This document shows, one piece after another, positions 1 to 5,518 of a DNA stretch of 6,103 bases (its first letter is position 1; every line of letters starts with the position of its first letter). Source of the stretch: PVC group bacterium. GTDB taxonomy: Bacteria; Verrucomicrobiota; Kiritimatiellia; UBA8416; PXDI01. A program made the position numbers and the translations under genes. The stretch covers positions 1-6,103 of the forward strand of contig PXDI01000228.1 in the NCBI GenBank assembly GCA_003565095.1. The letters run 5' to 3'. Under the pieces are notes generated by a model that made no database searches, had not been told where the DNA came from, and saw only the letters and a list, made by a program, of their open reading frames with translations.

Positions 1-514
1 CGGTCGTTTTCTGCTCCCGCATATGCCGATCGATCGCGATCCGACGATTTTCAAAGTCGGCGATGAAGTTGGGCTTCAATACTACCGCCTTGAGCGCGTT
101 TCATCCGGCGCTATTCAGGTCAAAGAGGGACCGCCTGAAGGCATAAAGAGTCCCACGGATGTTGGCACCGGCAAGGCAAAGGAGGATAAAGTCCCGTTAT
201 CCGAGATCATCCAGATACTTAACGACCGTTTCGGAACCAGCTTCACCGATGAAGACCGCCTCTTCTTTGAGCAGATCAAGGCAAAGGCGGTGAAGAATGA
301 AAAGGTAATCCGGACAGCGCGAGCCAATCCGCTGGACAAGTTCCAGCTTGGGGTCCGCAAACTGATCGAAGACCTGATGATTCAACGCATGGCCGACAAT
401 GACAAGATCGTGACCCGCTACATGGATGACCCGGAGTTTCAGAACTCCGCTTTCCCGATCCTGGCCACGGAAATCTTTGAATCTATTCACGAAGAAGAAC
501 CCGCCGTTTTCTAA
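1..514 (+). CDS. hsdR: Type I restriction enzyme HsdR subunit, C-terminal end (5' end outside window)
   Basis: This is the last ~170 residues of the motor/nuclease subunit of a type I restriction-modification complex, which translocates DNA and cuts unmethylated DNA together with HsdM and HsdS. The reading frame is open from base 2, so the Met at 23 is internal. It begins G-R-F-L-L-P-H and continues with a Y-Y-R-L-E-R stretch, the VGTGKAKEDKVPLSEII block, LNDRFGTSFTDEDRLFFEQI and a C-terminal LDKFQLGVRKLIEDLMIQRM / YMDDPEFQ block. These match my memory of the helical C-terminal region of HsdR, which contacts the methylase core. The nuclease and helicase domains lie upstream and cannot be judged. 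The stop TAA is at 512-514. The next gene starts 42 bases downstream with no visible terminator. Family assignment is firm, but whether the full gene is intact is unknown. Confidence 0.88.
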   Translation, partial: GRFLLPHMPIDRDPTIFKVGDEVGLQYYRLERVSSGAIQVKEGPPEGIKSPTDVGTGKAKEDKVPLSEIIQILNDRFGTSFTDEDRLFFEQIKAKAVKNEKVIRTARANPLDKFQLGVRKLIEDLMIQRMADNDKIVTRYMDDPEFQNSAFPILATEIFESIHEEEPAVF

Positions 515-556
515 AATAATTGCATCCCGCCTGATTTGCGGTTAGGTTGCTGTCAA

Positions 557-1045
557 ATGTTTACCGGTACAGAAAATAAAATTTCCGGGCTTTCGGGACT
601 GCTGGCGCGCCGCGCGGAATGGCGGGAGGCGGGGCGGACGGTTGTTTTTACCAACGGCTGTTTCGATATTCTGCACGCCGGACATGTCAGTTATCTTGAG
701 TTTGCACGGCAACAGGGTGATGTGCTGATCATCGGCATGAATAGCGACGCTTCAGTACAACGCAACAAAGGCCCGGAACGGCCGGTAAATAAAGAAGCCG
801 ACCGCGCCCGCGTGCTGGCGGCACTGGCGTGTGTTGATGCGGTCGTGCTGTTTGATGAAGATGAACCGCTGAACATTATCGGCAAACTGCTGCCGGATGT
901 GCTGGTAAAAGGCGAAGACTGGGCCCATTATGTCAGCGGGCGCGAGATTGTCGAACAGAACGGTGGAAAAGTGGTGCTTGCCCCACTGGTGGCCGGACGC
1001 TCCACCACCGGCATTATTGAAATGATTCGTTCCTCTGGAAATTAA
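557..1045 (+). CDS. rfaE2: D-glycero-beta-D-manno-heptose 1-phosphate adenylyltransferase (single-domain)
   Basis: This 162-residue cytoplasmic nucleotidyltransferase transfers AMP from ATP to heptose 1-phosphate, giving the ADP-heptose that HldD then epimerises for LPS inner core. The fold signature is clear: VFTNGCFDILHAGHVSYL (residues 30-47) carries the H-x-G-H motif at H40-H43, then GMNSDASVQRNKGPERPV (60-77), a VKGEDW segment (117-122) and the terminal GRSTTGIIE (148-156), equivalent to the ISTT motif. The length fits the stand-alone enzyme. In E. coli this domain is fused behind a kinase domain (HldE), and no kinase is present here. I chose ATG 557. A TTG at 536 would add seven atypical residues (M-R-L-G-C-C-Q) with no ribosome site. 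Neither start has a good Shine-Dalgarno. The gene is separated from hldD, the next pathway step, by a toxin-antitoxin pair. Confidence 0.93.
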   Translation: MFTGTENKISGLSGLLARRAEWREAGRTVVFTNGCFDILHAGHVSYLEFARQQGDVLIIGMNSDASVQRNKGPERPVNKEADRARVLAALACVDAVVLFDEDEPLNIIGKLLPDVLVKGEDWAHYVSGREIVEQNGGKVVLAPLVAGRSTTGIIEMIRSSGN

Positions 1046-1053
1046 ATCCTTGT

Positions 1054-1069
1054 GCCTTACTTTTAAGGC
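1054..1069 (+). promoter_or_regulatory. Short inverted repeat upstream of the first antitoxin gene, with flanking direct repeat
   Basis: GCCTTA (1054-1059) and TAAGGC (1064-1069) form a perfect 6-base inverted repeat around CTTT. CCTTACTT at 1055-1062 recurs exactly at 1075-1082, 20 bases on, about two helical turns. It sits between the rfaE2 stop (1045) and the antitoxin ATG (1115). AbrB-type antitoxins usually repress their own promoter through such sites, so an operator is a reasonable inference. No T-run follows, so a terminator is less likely. Confidence 0.35.
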
Positions 1070-1102
1070 CGTTACCTTACTTGTGTTCTTGTGCAGAAGA
1101 AG

Positions 1103-1110
1103 AAAGGCGG
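1103..1110 (+). promoter_or_regulatory. Ribosome binding site fixing the antitoxin start at 1115
   Basis: A purine-rich AAAGGCGG lies 4 bases before ATG 1115, with its AAGG core 7 bases away. This supports ATG 1115 over the in-frame GTG at 1091, which would place this sequence inside the coding region as a lysine/glycine tract. Confidence 0.55.
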
Positions 1111-1114
1111 ATTT

Positions 1115-1360
1115 ATGATTGCAACATTGACCAGCAAGGGGCAGCTTACTTTACCTAAGCGGGTAAGGCACGAACTTGATTTGCATGCCGGCGACAAATT
1201 GGATTTTGTGCTGAAGAGCGACGGTATTATAGAGGTGGTGCCGCTAAAGCAACCGGCTGCAAAATTGCGCGGAATGCTGCCAAAGCCGCGCAAGGCGGTT
1301 ACCTTGGCGCAAATGAAAGCCGCCATACGCAGGGGAGCTTCCGGGCATGATCGGCATTGA
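1115..1360 (+). CDS. vapB: AbrB/SpoVT-family (VapB-type) antitoxin
   Basis: This 81-residue DNA-binding antitoxin is the probable partner of the PIN toxin that follows. Residues 1-45 form the swapped-hairpin AbrB/MazE domain: MIATLTSKGQLTLPKRVRHE, then a D-L-H-A-G-D-K-L-D turn and a strand ending I-I-E-V-V-P. The C-terminal KLRGMLPKPRKAVTLAQM (residues ~54-71) has the look of the toxin-wrapping tail seen in VapB proteins that pair with PIN toxins. ATG 1115 has a good ribosome site. The 3' end overlaps the toxin start by 14 bases, as is usual for these pairs and ensuring antitoxin is made first. It begins 69 bases after rfaE2, so it may have its own promoter or be read from the heptose operon. 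Autoregulation is known for the family and only suggested here by the upstream repeats. Confidence 0.87.
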   Translation: MIATLTSKGQLTLPKRVRHELDLHAGDKLDFVLKSDGIIEVVPLKQPAAKLRGMLPKPRKAVTLAQMKAAIRRGASGHDRH

Positions 1361-1745
1361 TACAAATGTTATTGTAAGGTACGTAGTGCAGGACGACCCG
1401 GTGCAGTCCAATTTGGCGGCGGATCTTATTGAAGAATCTTGCAGCGCACGGGATCCGGGGTATATACCGCAGATTGTTCTTTGCGAACTGGCCTGGGTGC
1501 TGCGCGGTGCATACGGATATAGCCGGAAACAGGTCGGCGACGTATTACGGCAACTGATGGTGACGGAATCTTTCGAGATAGAAGACCATTCTCTTGCATG
1601 GGATGCTTTGGGAGCTTATTTTGATGGCACAGCTGATTATGCCGATTGCCTGTTATGCGGCAGGAATCGGCAACGCGGGTGTTTAACGACTTTTACGCTT
1701 GATCAGAAAGCGTCCGTCTTGGAAGGGTTTAGTTTGTTGCAATGA
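1347..1745 (+). CDS. vapC: PIN-domain ribonuclease toxin, VapC family (first module)
   Basis: This 132-residue PIN-domain toxin is a predicted Mg2+-dependent endoribonuclease; characterised VapC proteins cut initiator tRNA, other tRNAs or the 23S sarcin-ricin loop. All four acidic positions look present: D5 in MIGIDTNVIVRY, E47 in CELAWVL, D97/D100 in ADYADCLL and D119 in TFTLDQKA, so the enzyme should be active. The length is normal. ATG 1347 has AGGGGAG at 1331-1337, 9 bases upstream, and overlaps the antitoxin gene by 14 bases. The stop TGA (1743-1745) overlaps the hldD ATG (1742-1744) in an ATGA, so ribosomes finishing the toxin can re-initiate on the epimerase. That link between a toxin and a metabolic gene is unusual. 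The RNA target cannot be told from the sequence. Confidence 0.88.
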   Translation: MIGIDTNVIVRYVVQDDPVQSNLAADLIEESCSARDPGYIPQIVLCELAWVLRGAYGYSRKQVGDVLRQLMVTESFEIEDHSLAWDALGAYFDGTADYADCLLCGRNRQRGCLTTFTLDQKASVLEGFSLLQ

Positions 1746-2746
1746 AAAAAAAGCAAATAGTAGTCACCGGCGGCGCAGGCTTTATCGGCTGCAATCTGGC
1801 GCAGGCACTGAATGCCCGCGGCCATGATGATTTGATCATCGTCGACCACCTCAACCACCCGCTGAAAGAACGCAACCTTAATTCGCTGCAATGTGCCGAC
1901 TATCTGGACCGCGCTGACTTCCGCGCTGCTCTCGCGCGCGATAAGTTTTCCGGCATTAAAGCCATTCTGCATATGGGCGCATGCAGCTCAACTACCGAAA
2001 CCGATCAGGCCTACCTGAGCGACAATAACGTGGCCTATACCCGCGAACTGGGCGAATGGTGCCTGCGCAAAAATGCGCGCTTTGTCTACGCCTCCAGCGC
2101 TGCCACCTACGGCGACGGCACACTGGGCTATGATGACGACCATCAGCTTGTGCCGCGGTTGCGTCCACTCAATCTTTATGGACAGTCCAAACAGGATTTT
2201 GACCTGTTCGCACTCAATAACGGCTGGCTCGATCAGATTGCCGGATTAAAGTATTTTAATGTTTTCGGACCATATGAGGATCATAAAGGTGAGATGCGTT
2301 CGCTTGTGCAAAAAGCCTATCATCAAGTGCTTGCAACCGGGGAGCTGGCGCTGTTTAGGTCACACCGTCCTGAATATCGCGACGGCGAACAGGTGCGCGA
2401 TTTTATTTACGTCAAGGACGCGGTAGCGGTGACGCTCTTTCTGCTGGATCATCCCGACCGCAACGGACTGTTCAACTGCGGCACCGGCCGCGCGCATTCG
2501 TGGATTGAGCTGGCTAATGCCGTCTTCGCCGCGCTGGACCGTCCGCCGTCAATCAGGTTTATTGATATGCCGGAAAGCATCCGCGATAAATACCAGTATC
2601 ATACCGAAGCTAAAATAGAGAAACTGCGCGCGGCCGGTTATGACCGCGCATTCACCCCGTTGCATGACGCGGTCAGCGACTATGTGCGTAATTTTCTCGC
2701 CGCAACAGACAATCACAAACCATCGAACTGGATCACATATGAGTAA
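1742..2746 (+). CDS. hldD: ADP-L-glycero-D-manno-heptose 6-epimerase
   Basis: This 334-residue short-chain dehydrogenase-type epimerase converts ADP-D-glycero-D-manno-heptose to the L,D form used for the LPS inner core, with bound NADP. Visible motifs are the Rossmann T-G-G-A-G-F-I-G (residues 9-16), D35 ending beta-2 (IIVDHLN), HMGACSSTTETD (77-88), the serine stretch YASSAATYG (116-124), the catalytic Y146-x-x-x-K150 in NLYGQSKQDFD, KYFNVFGPYEDHKG (170-183), EYRDGEQVRDFIYVKD (211-226) and FNCGTGRAHSW (244-254). The length matches the family. It is the step after the adenylyltransferase at 557-1045. The ATG overlaps the toxin stop by 4 bases. GGAAGGG at 1721-1727 is the nearest ribosome-site match but lies 14 bases away, so coupling to toxin translation probably matters. 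Its 3' end overlaps the lipoprotein start. Confidence 0.95.
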   Translation: MKKKQIVVTGGAGFIGCNLAQALNARGHDDLIIVDHLNHPLKERNLNSLQCADYLDRADFRAALARDKFSGIKAILHMGACSSTTETDQAYLSDNNVAYTRELGEWCLRKNARFVYASSAATYGDGTLGYDDDHQLVPRLRPLNLYGQSKQDFDLFALNNGWLDQIAGLKYFNVFGPYEDHKGEMRSLVQKAYHQVLATGELALFRSHRPEYRDGEQVRDFIYVKDAVAVTLFLLDHPDRNGLFNCGTGRAHSWIELANAVFAALDRPPSIRFIDMPESIRDKYQYHTEAKIEKLRAAGYDRAFTPLHDAVSDYVRNFLAATDNHKPSNWITYE

Positions 2747-3233
2747 AAACCTTTTGATCTCACGTTGTTTAATTTGTTTGATGCTTTTTGCCGCCGGATT
2801 GGCCACCGGTTGTGCTGACCGGGAAACCGGGCCTGCGGAGGCGCCGCCCGAACGCAGCACAGAGACCGCCGGAGCACAGGCTTTGCTGCGGACGATGGCG
2901 GATGAGCTGCATGCAGCAACCAACCGCGTCGCGGAACTTGAAGCGGAACTGGCGCAAAGCATTGAGCGGGAGACGGGGTTGCAGAACGAATTGCGCCGCC
3001 GACTCGAGGAAGCACGTATTTTCCGGTTTGATGCCGTAAGGGACAATCCTGAAATGCGCGACCTGCTTGAACAGAACGAAAGCCTGCAAATACAGCTTGA
3101 GGCATATCGTGCCGATAACCGCAGGCAGGAACGCGAGATTGAGCGCTTGAAGGTCTTGCAAGAGCAACTCAATGAAGCCCGCGGCCGCATCCGGACTCTC
3201 GAACGTGATTTGCGGCAGGCCCGCCGCGAGTAG
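2739..3233 (+). CDS. Predicted coiled-coil lipoprotein, function unknown
   Basis: This 164-residue protein has a short basic N-terminus, a hydrophobic segment (residues ~5-22) and A-T-G-C with Cys25, a plausible though not textbook lipobox for signal peptidase II. After a Pro/Thr-rich linker (26-44) the rest is almost all charged helix. Leu/Glu/Arg heptad-like stretches run at ~45-93 and ~104-163, interrupted by the I-F-R-F-D-A-V-R-D-N-P segment (94-104). It would be a membrane-anchored coiled-coil protein in the periplasm. I do not recognise a named family, and such sequences resemble many coiled coils by composition alone. I chose ATG 2739, which begins the signal peptide directly and overlaps hldD by 8 bases; the frame is open further upstream (ATG 2640), but that would place 33 residues before the signal. 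The overlap suggests co-expression with hldD and perhaps a role in envelope assembly. Confidence 0.75.
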   Translation: MSKNLLISRCLICLMLFAAGLATGCADRETGPAEAPPERSTETAGAQALLRTMADELHAATNRVAELEAELAQSIERETGLQNELRRRLEEARIFRFDAVRDNPEMRDLLEQNESLQIQLEAYRADNRRQEREIERLKVLQEQLNEARGRIRTLERDLRQARRE

Positions 3234-3250
3234 AGACGGTCCTGCTGAAC

Positions 3251-4417
3251 TCAGTACAAATCAAACTTCCCCAGCACACCTTCAAGTCCGCCGTTATTCA
3301 GTTCTTTTTTCCAGGCGGGTTTCAGTCCAACCTTTTTCAACAACTTGCTGTCACCTACATAGACAAACGCAGTACAGCCGGTACAGCGCTGCTTCAGAAA
3401 ATCACCGAATTCCTTCAACAGCCCCTCCGCCTCGTCACGTTCACCCAGCCTGACCCCGTAAGGCGGATTTACCATAATCACCGTGTTCGACAATTTTTCC
3501 ATCTGCCGGAAATCACGGCAGCTTAAGTTAACCTCACGCAAGTCGGCTGCCCCTGTACCGCTGGCGGTCAACAGTTCGGCCAGATTCCGGCGTGCAGCAC
3601 GCAAGGCATCACGCTGTATATCCCCGCCGGACAGCAGCCCCGCCGCTAACGGACGGATTGCTTCATCCGCTGCGGACTTTACCGCCAGCCAGTCTTTTTC
3701 AGAATAGTCCGGCAGACACCGGAAGCCCCATTTGTCTCGCAGAAAGCCAGCCGGAATCCGGCAGTAATGCATGACCGCCTCGCCCAGCAGGGTACCCGAA
3801 CCGCACATCGGATCCATCAGCGGTTTTGTGCCGTCCCAACCAGAAAGACGGATAATTGCCGCGGCCAGGGTTTCCTGCAACGGGGCGGCAACTGAAGCCA
3901 GCCGGTAGCCGCGTTTGTGCAGCGATCCGCCGGAAACATCCACACTGATCGTCGCGCGGTTATTGCGCACAAACAGATGCAGACCCAGATCAGGATTGCG
4001 TGTATCCACATTCGGGCGGCGGCCGCATTTTTCGCGGAAATAATCACAAACCGCATCTTTCACCGTCAACGCCGCAAATTGCGAATGTTTTAAAGAAGGG
4101 GTCGCGGAAACCGCCGCCTGCACGGCAAAGGTGTCGGTCACCGCCATTAGCTGCTGCCAGTCGAGACGGACCGCGGTGCGGTGCAGATATTTGGCGCTGT
4201 GGCAGTCAAATGTAATTAGCGGAGCAAGCACACGAGCCGGCAGGCGCGCCTGATAATTTATCCGGTATAGCGTAGGCTGATCGGCCTTAAAATACATTCC
4301 GCGAAAGGCGTTATGAATTTCTTTGGCACCGAGTTCGCGCAGTTCGTCCGCGGCCGGCTCATCAAACCCGCCCGCCACCTGCGCAAAATAAGTCTGCTGT
4401 TGTTGATATTGGAACAT
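3251..4417 (-). CDS. THUMP-domain class I SAM-dependent RNA methyltransferase (RlmL/YpsC-like, 23S rRNA m2G)
   Basis: This 388-residue cytoplasmic enzyme is predicted to methylate the N2 of a guanine in 23S rRNA; E. coli RlmL modifies G2445. The N-terminal ~65 residues are the ferredoxin-like part (T-Y-F-A-Q-V-A-G-G-F opening), and residues ~66-165 are the THUMP RNA-binding region, ending in ISVDVSGGSLHKRGYR. The methyltransferase domain carries the SAM-binding D-P-M-C-G-S-G-T (202-209), S-G-G-D-I-Q (263-268) and the catalytic N-P-P-Y-G (317-321). It matches the first half of E. coli RlmL and the shorter YpsC/UPF0020 proteins, and lacks the second RlmK half. It converges on the lipoprotein gene, with 17 bases between stops and no terminator. 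No Shine-Dalgarno precedes the ATG at 4417-4415. The upstream DNA is a tandem repeat that may supply its promoter. The exact target base is inferred from the family. Confidence 0.9.
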   Translation of the reverse strand: MFQYQQQQTYFAQVAGGFDEPAADELRELGAKEIHNAFRGMYFKADQPTLYRINYQARLPARVLAPLITFDCHSAKYLHRTAVRLDWQQLMAVTDTFAVQAAVSATPSLKHSQFAALTVKDAVCDYFREKCGRRPNVDTRNPDLGLHLFVRNNRATISVDVSGGSLHKRGYRLASVAAPLQETLAAAIIRLSGWDGTKPLMDPMCGSGTLLGEAVMHYCRIPAGFLRDKWGFRCLPDYSEKDWLAVKSAADEAIRPLAAGLLSGGDIQRDALRAARRNLAELLTASGTGAADLREVNLSCRDFRQMEKLSNTVIMVNPPYGVRLGERDEAEGLLKEFGDFLKQRCTGCTAFVYVGDSKLLKKVGLKPAWKKELNNGGLEGVLGKFDLY

Positions 4418-4436
4418 AGGGAGATGTTATAGCAAA

Positions 4437-4500
4437 GTTACAAGGGTTACAAGGTTACAAGGTTGCAAGGTTACAAGGTTGCAAGGGTTACAGGGGTTAC
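4437..4500. repeat. Tandem array of GTTACAAG / GTTGCAAG units
   Basis: About eight units of 8 bases, some followed by an extra G, read: GTTACAAG (4437), GTTACAAG (4446), GTTACAAG (4454), GTTGCAAG (4462), GTTACAAG (4470), GTTGCAAG (4478), GTTACAGG (4487) and a partial GTTAC (4496). The A/G variants alternate in the middle. The array starts 20 bases upstream of the methyltransferase ATG. Short-period arrays like this tend to change copy number by slippage. Confidence 0.9.
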
Positions 4501-4519
4501 CCTACTTCGCTCTTCGAGC

Positions 4520-4549
4520 TTCGCAGGGCAGGCAAGGTCAGCAAGCATG
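4520..4549 (+). repeat. Dispersed repeat, left copy of an inverted pair flanking the second toxin-antitoxin module
   Basis: The 30-base core matches the reverse complement of 5469-5498 at 26 of 30 positions and contains CGCAGGGC and CAAGGTCAGC. Just outside it lies a small hairpin GCTC-TTC-GAGC (4509-4519). The other copy has GCC-TTT-GGC (5499-5507) in the corresponding place, so pairing is kept while the bases differ. This points to a structured intergenic repeat family. Confidence 0.7.
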
Positions 4550-4595
4550 TCGCGGCGTAGCGCAGCGAAGACGGAAGTCGGCAAAGCCGCGCTTG

Positions 4596-4632
4596 CGGGA
4601 GGAACCGGACGGCAAGGTCGCCGTCCCTCCCG
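4596..4632. repeat. Strong GC-rich hairpin between the second toxin gene and the methyltransferase
   Basis: GGACGGC (4607-4613) pairs with GCCGTCC (4620-4626) around a 6-base loop. The stem continues with CGGGAG (4596-4601) and CTCCCG (4627-4632) after a 5-base bulge, giving 13 pairs. It lies downstream of the toxin stop on the - strand and could stop or slow transcription entering the methyltransferase, but no T-run follows on either strand, so I do not call it an intrinsic terminator. Confidence 0.6.
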
Positions 4633-4633
4633 A

Positions 4634-4665
4634 GTCTGCGGTCTGTGGTCTACAGTCTGCAGTCT
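4634..4665. repeat. Heptanucleotide tandem repeat, about 4.5 copies
   Basis: The units are GTCTGCG, GTCTGTG, GTCTACA, GTCTGCA and a partial GTCT, in perfect 7-base register with changes confined to the last three positions. It directly follows the GC hairpin. The period is not a multiple of three and no gene crosses it on either strand. Confidence 0.8.
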
Positions 4666-4718
4666 TCCCTTACCCCCTCACGGGATCAGCGGCGTGCGCG
4701 ACAGCATAATCAGAATGG

Positions 4719-5108
4719 TCAGGGTGACAGGACAAGCAGCCCTGGTACACAAGCAAAATGGTTGTCATAGGAAATAAGCCGCGCGCCGCTCTCCATTGCC
4801 GCCGCCGCAATCCATATATCATTGGTAGGAATCGGGGTTCCTGCCCGCGATAATTGACAGACCAGCACTCCATATCGTTCAGCGACACAATCATCTATGT
4901 CGTGGCGTTCGACACCGGGCTGACTCAGAAACACAGCCAACTGCTCACAATTAGCCTGCCGACGGCTTCCAAGCTCAAATCCGGCATGTAATTCCCCAAG
5001 AACAGTGGCCGGCACGAGAATCTGGTCTACCGATTCCAGCAGCTCTTTCAGCGGGGCATATCCCAGCATCAAACGACTATACGCATTCGTGTCGAGGCAT
5101 ACCTTCAT
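4719..5108 (-). CDS. vapC: PIN-domain ribonuclease toxin, VapC family (second module)
   Basis: This 129-residue PIN-domain protein is a predicted metal-dependent RNase toxin paired with the ribbon-helix-helix antitoxin upstream. The acidic active-site set is complete: D6 in KVCLDTNAYSRL, E39 in LGELHAGF, D97 in PTNDIWIAAAAM and D115 in LISYDNHF. The length is typical. I chose the ATG at 5108-5106 because it overlaps the antitoxin stop as ATGA and has GAGG about ten bases upstream. The ATG at 5117 would add only M-E-V and leaves that GAGG too close. It belongs to a different PIN subgroup from the toxin at 1347-1745, with the N-D-I-W-I-A motif in place of A-D-Y-A-D, so the two modules are not a local duplication. 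The RNA target is unknown. The product carries no export signal and should act in the cytoplasm. Confidence 0.9.
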   Translation of the reverse strand: MKVCLDTNAYSRLMLGYAPLKELLESVDQILVPATVLGELHAGFELGSRRQANCEQLAVFLSQPGVERHDIDDCVAERYGVLVCQLSRAGTPIPTNDIWIAAAAMESGARLISYDNHFACVPGLLVLSP

Positions 5109-5362
5109 GACTTCCATACCTCGGCATCGATTTTCTCAAACATGGCGGTATGGCGCTCGAACTCGCGATACTCAGCTTCCTGCCATGTCCCCGCCAGCAT
5201 TGATAAATCACGTTTCTTTCCCTTGGACTCCTTGACCCCCAATGCCTCCTCAAGCAACTCAATAGTCGTCCGGTTTATGCTGCGTCCAGTGCGACGGGAC
5301 CTGGCTCGCAGCTTCTTCTCAACGGCATCCGGTATTTTTCTCAAAGTCATTTGCGCAATCAT
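5105..5362 (-). CDS. Ribbon-helix-helix antitoxin (FitA/VapB-like) of the second module
   Basis: This 85-residue antitoxin has an N-terminal ribbon-helix-helix DNA-binding domain. The strand is M-T-L-R-K-I-P-D (residues 5-12), followed by helices through VEKKLRARSRRTGRS and INRTTIELLEEALG (about 14-43), the plan of FitA-type proteins. The C-terminal half, with L-S-M-L-A-G-T-W near residue 56 and acidic/aromatic residues E-Y-R-E-F-E-R, is likely the toxin-binding tail that blocks the PIN active site. The start at 5362 is set by AAGGAG six bases upstream; the TTG at 5368 would overlap that spacing. It overlaps the toxin start by 4 bases, so the pair is translationally coupled. Repeats at 5381-5426 are likely its operator. 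The gene symbol is left open because RHH antitoxins have several names. Confidence 0.85.
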   Translation of the reverse strand: MIAQMTLRKIPDAVEKKLRARSRRTGRSINRTTIELLEEALGVKESKGKKRDLSMLAGTWQEAEYREFERHTAMFEKIDAEVWKS

Positions 5363-5368
5363 AGTCAA

Positions 5369-5374
5369 CTCCTT
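5369..5374 (-). promoter_or_regulatory. Ribosome binding site of the second antitoxin
   Basis: AAGGAG on the - strand, six bases before ATG 5362, is the best Shine-Dalgarno in the window. It fixes the start at 5362 rather than the TTG at 5368. Confidence 0.75.
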
Positions 5375-5380
5375 TTGATT

Positions 5381-5426
5381 TCATATACGACATCACTATG
5401 CTGTCACATATGACATCATTTGTCAA
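5381..5426 (-). promoter_or_regulatory. Probable operator/promoter of the second toxin-antitoxin operon
   Basis: A 15-base direct repeat (5381-5395 and 5404-5418, 13/15 identical, 23 bases apart) ends in GACATCA in both copies. It overlaps an inverted repeat TGTCA-CATA-TGACA (5402-5415). On the - strand a perfect -35 hexamer TTGACA lies at 5426-5421. The matching -10 is weak: CATAGT at 5400-5395 needs a 20-base spacer. Repeated sites two turns apart over a promoter are what a dimeric RHH repressor would use. Repression is inferred from family behaviour. Confidence 0.55.
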
Positions 5427-5468
5427 CGGTTCGATCGGTTGGACTTGTCCACAAAGTTTTGCCTTGAT

Positions 5469-5498
5469 CATGCTCGCTGACCTTGTTTGCCCTGCGTA
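5469..5498 (-). repeat. Dispersed repeat, right copy of the inverted pair flanking the second toxin-antitoxin module
   Basis: Its reverse complement matches 4520-4549 at 26 of 30 positions. The pair encloses 919 bases holding the toxin gene, the antitoxin gene and their control region. It continues outward into a small GCC-TTT-GGC hairpin (5499-5507), the structural counterpart of the one beside the left copy. Confidence 0.7.
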
Positions 5499-5518
5499 GC
5501 CTTTGGCGAAGCATGGGG

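Noticed and set aside
2549..3190. 213-residue open frame on the - strand
   Set aside because: It is a Ser/Arg-rich shadow opposite the end of hldD and the coiled-coil lipoprotein, which have clear family features or signal sequence on the + strand.
3234..3250. Shared terminator between the convergent lipoprotein and methyltransferase genes
   Set aside because: The 17 bases contain no inverted repeat or T-run.
4437..4500. CRISPR-like array
   Set aside because: The units are 8-9 bases with no spacers, so it is a simple tandem repeat.
4463..4777. 104-residue open frame on the + strand
   Set aside because: It lies across the tandem repeats, hairpin and 7-base array and into the 3' end of the - strand toxin. 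Its composition follows the repeats and it has no domain.
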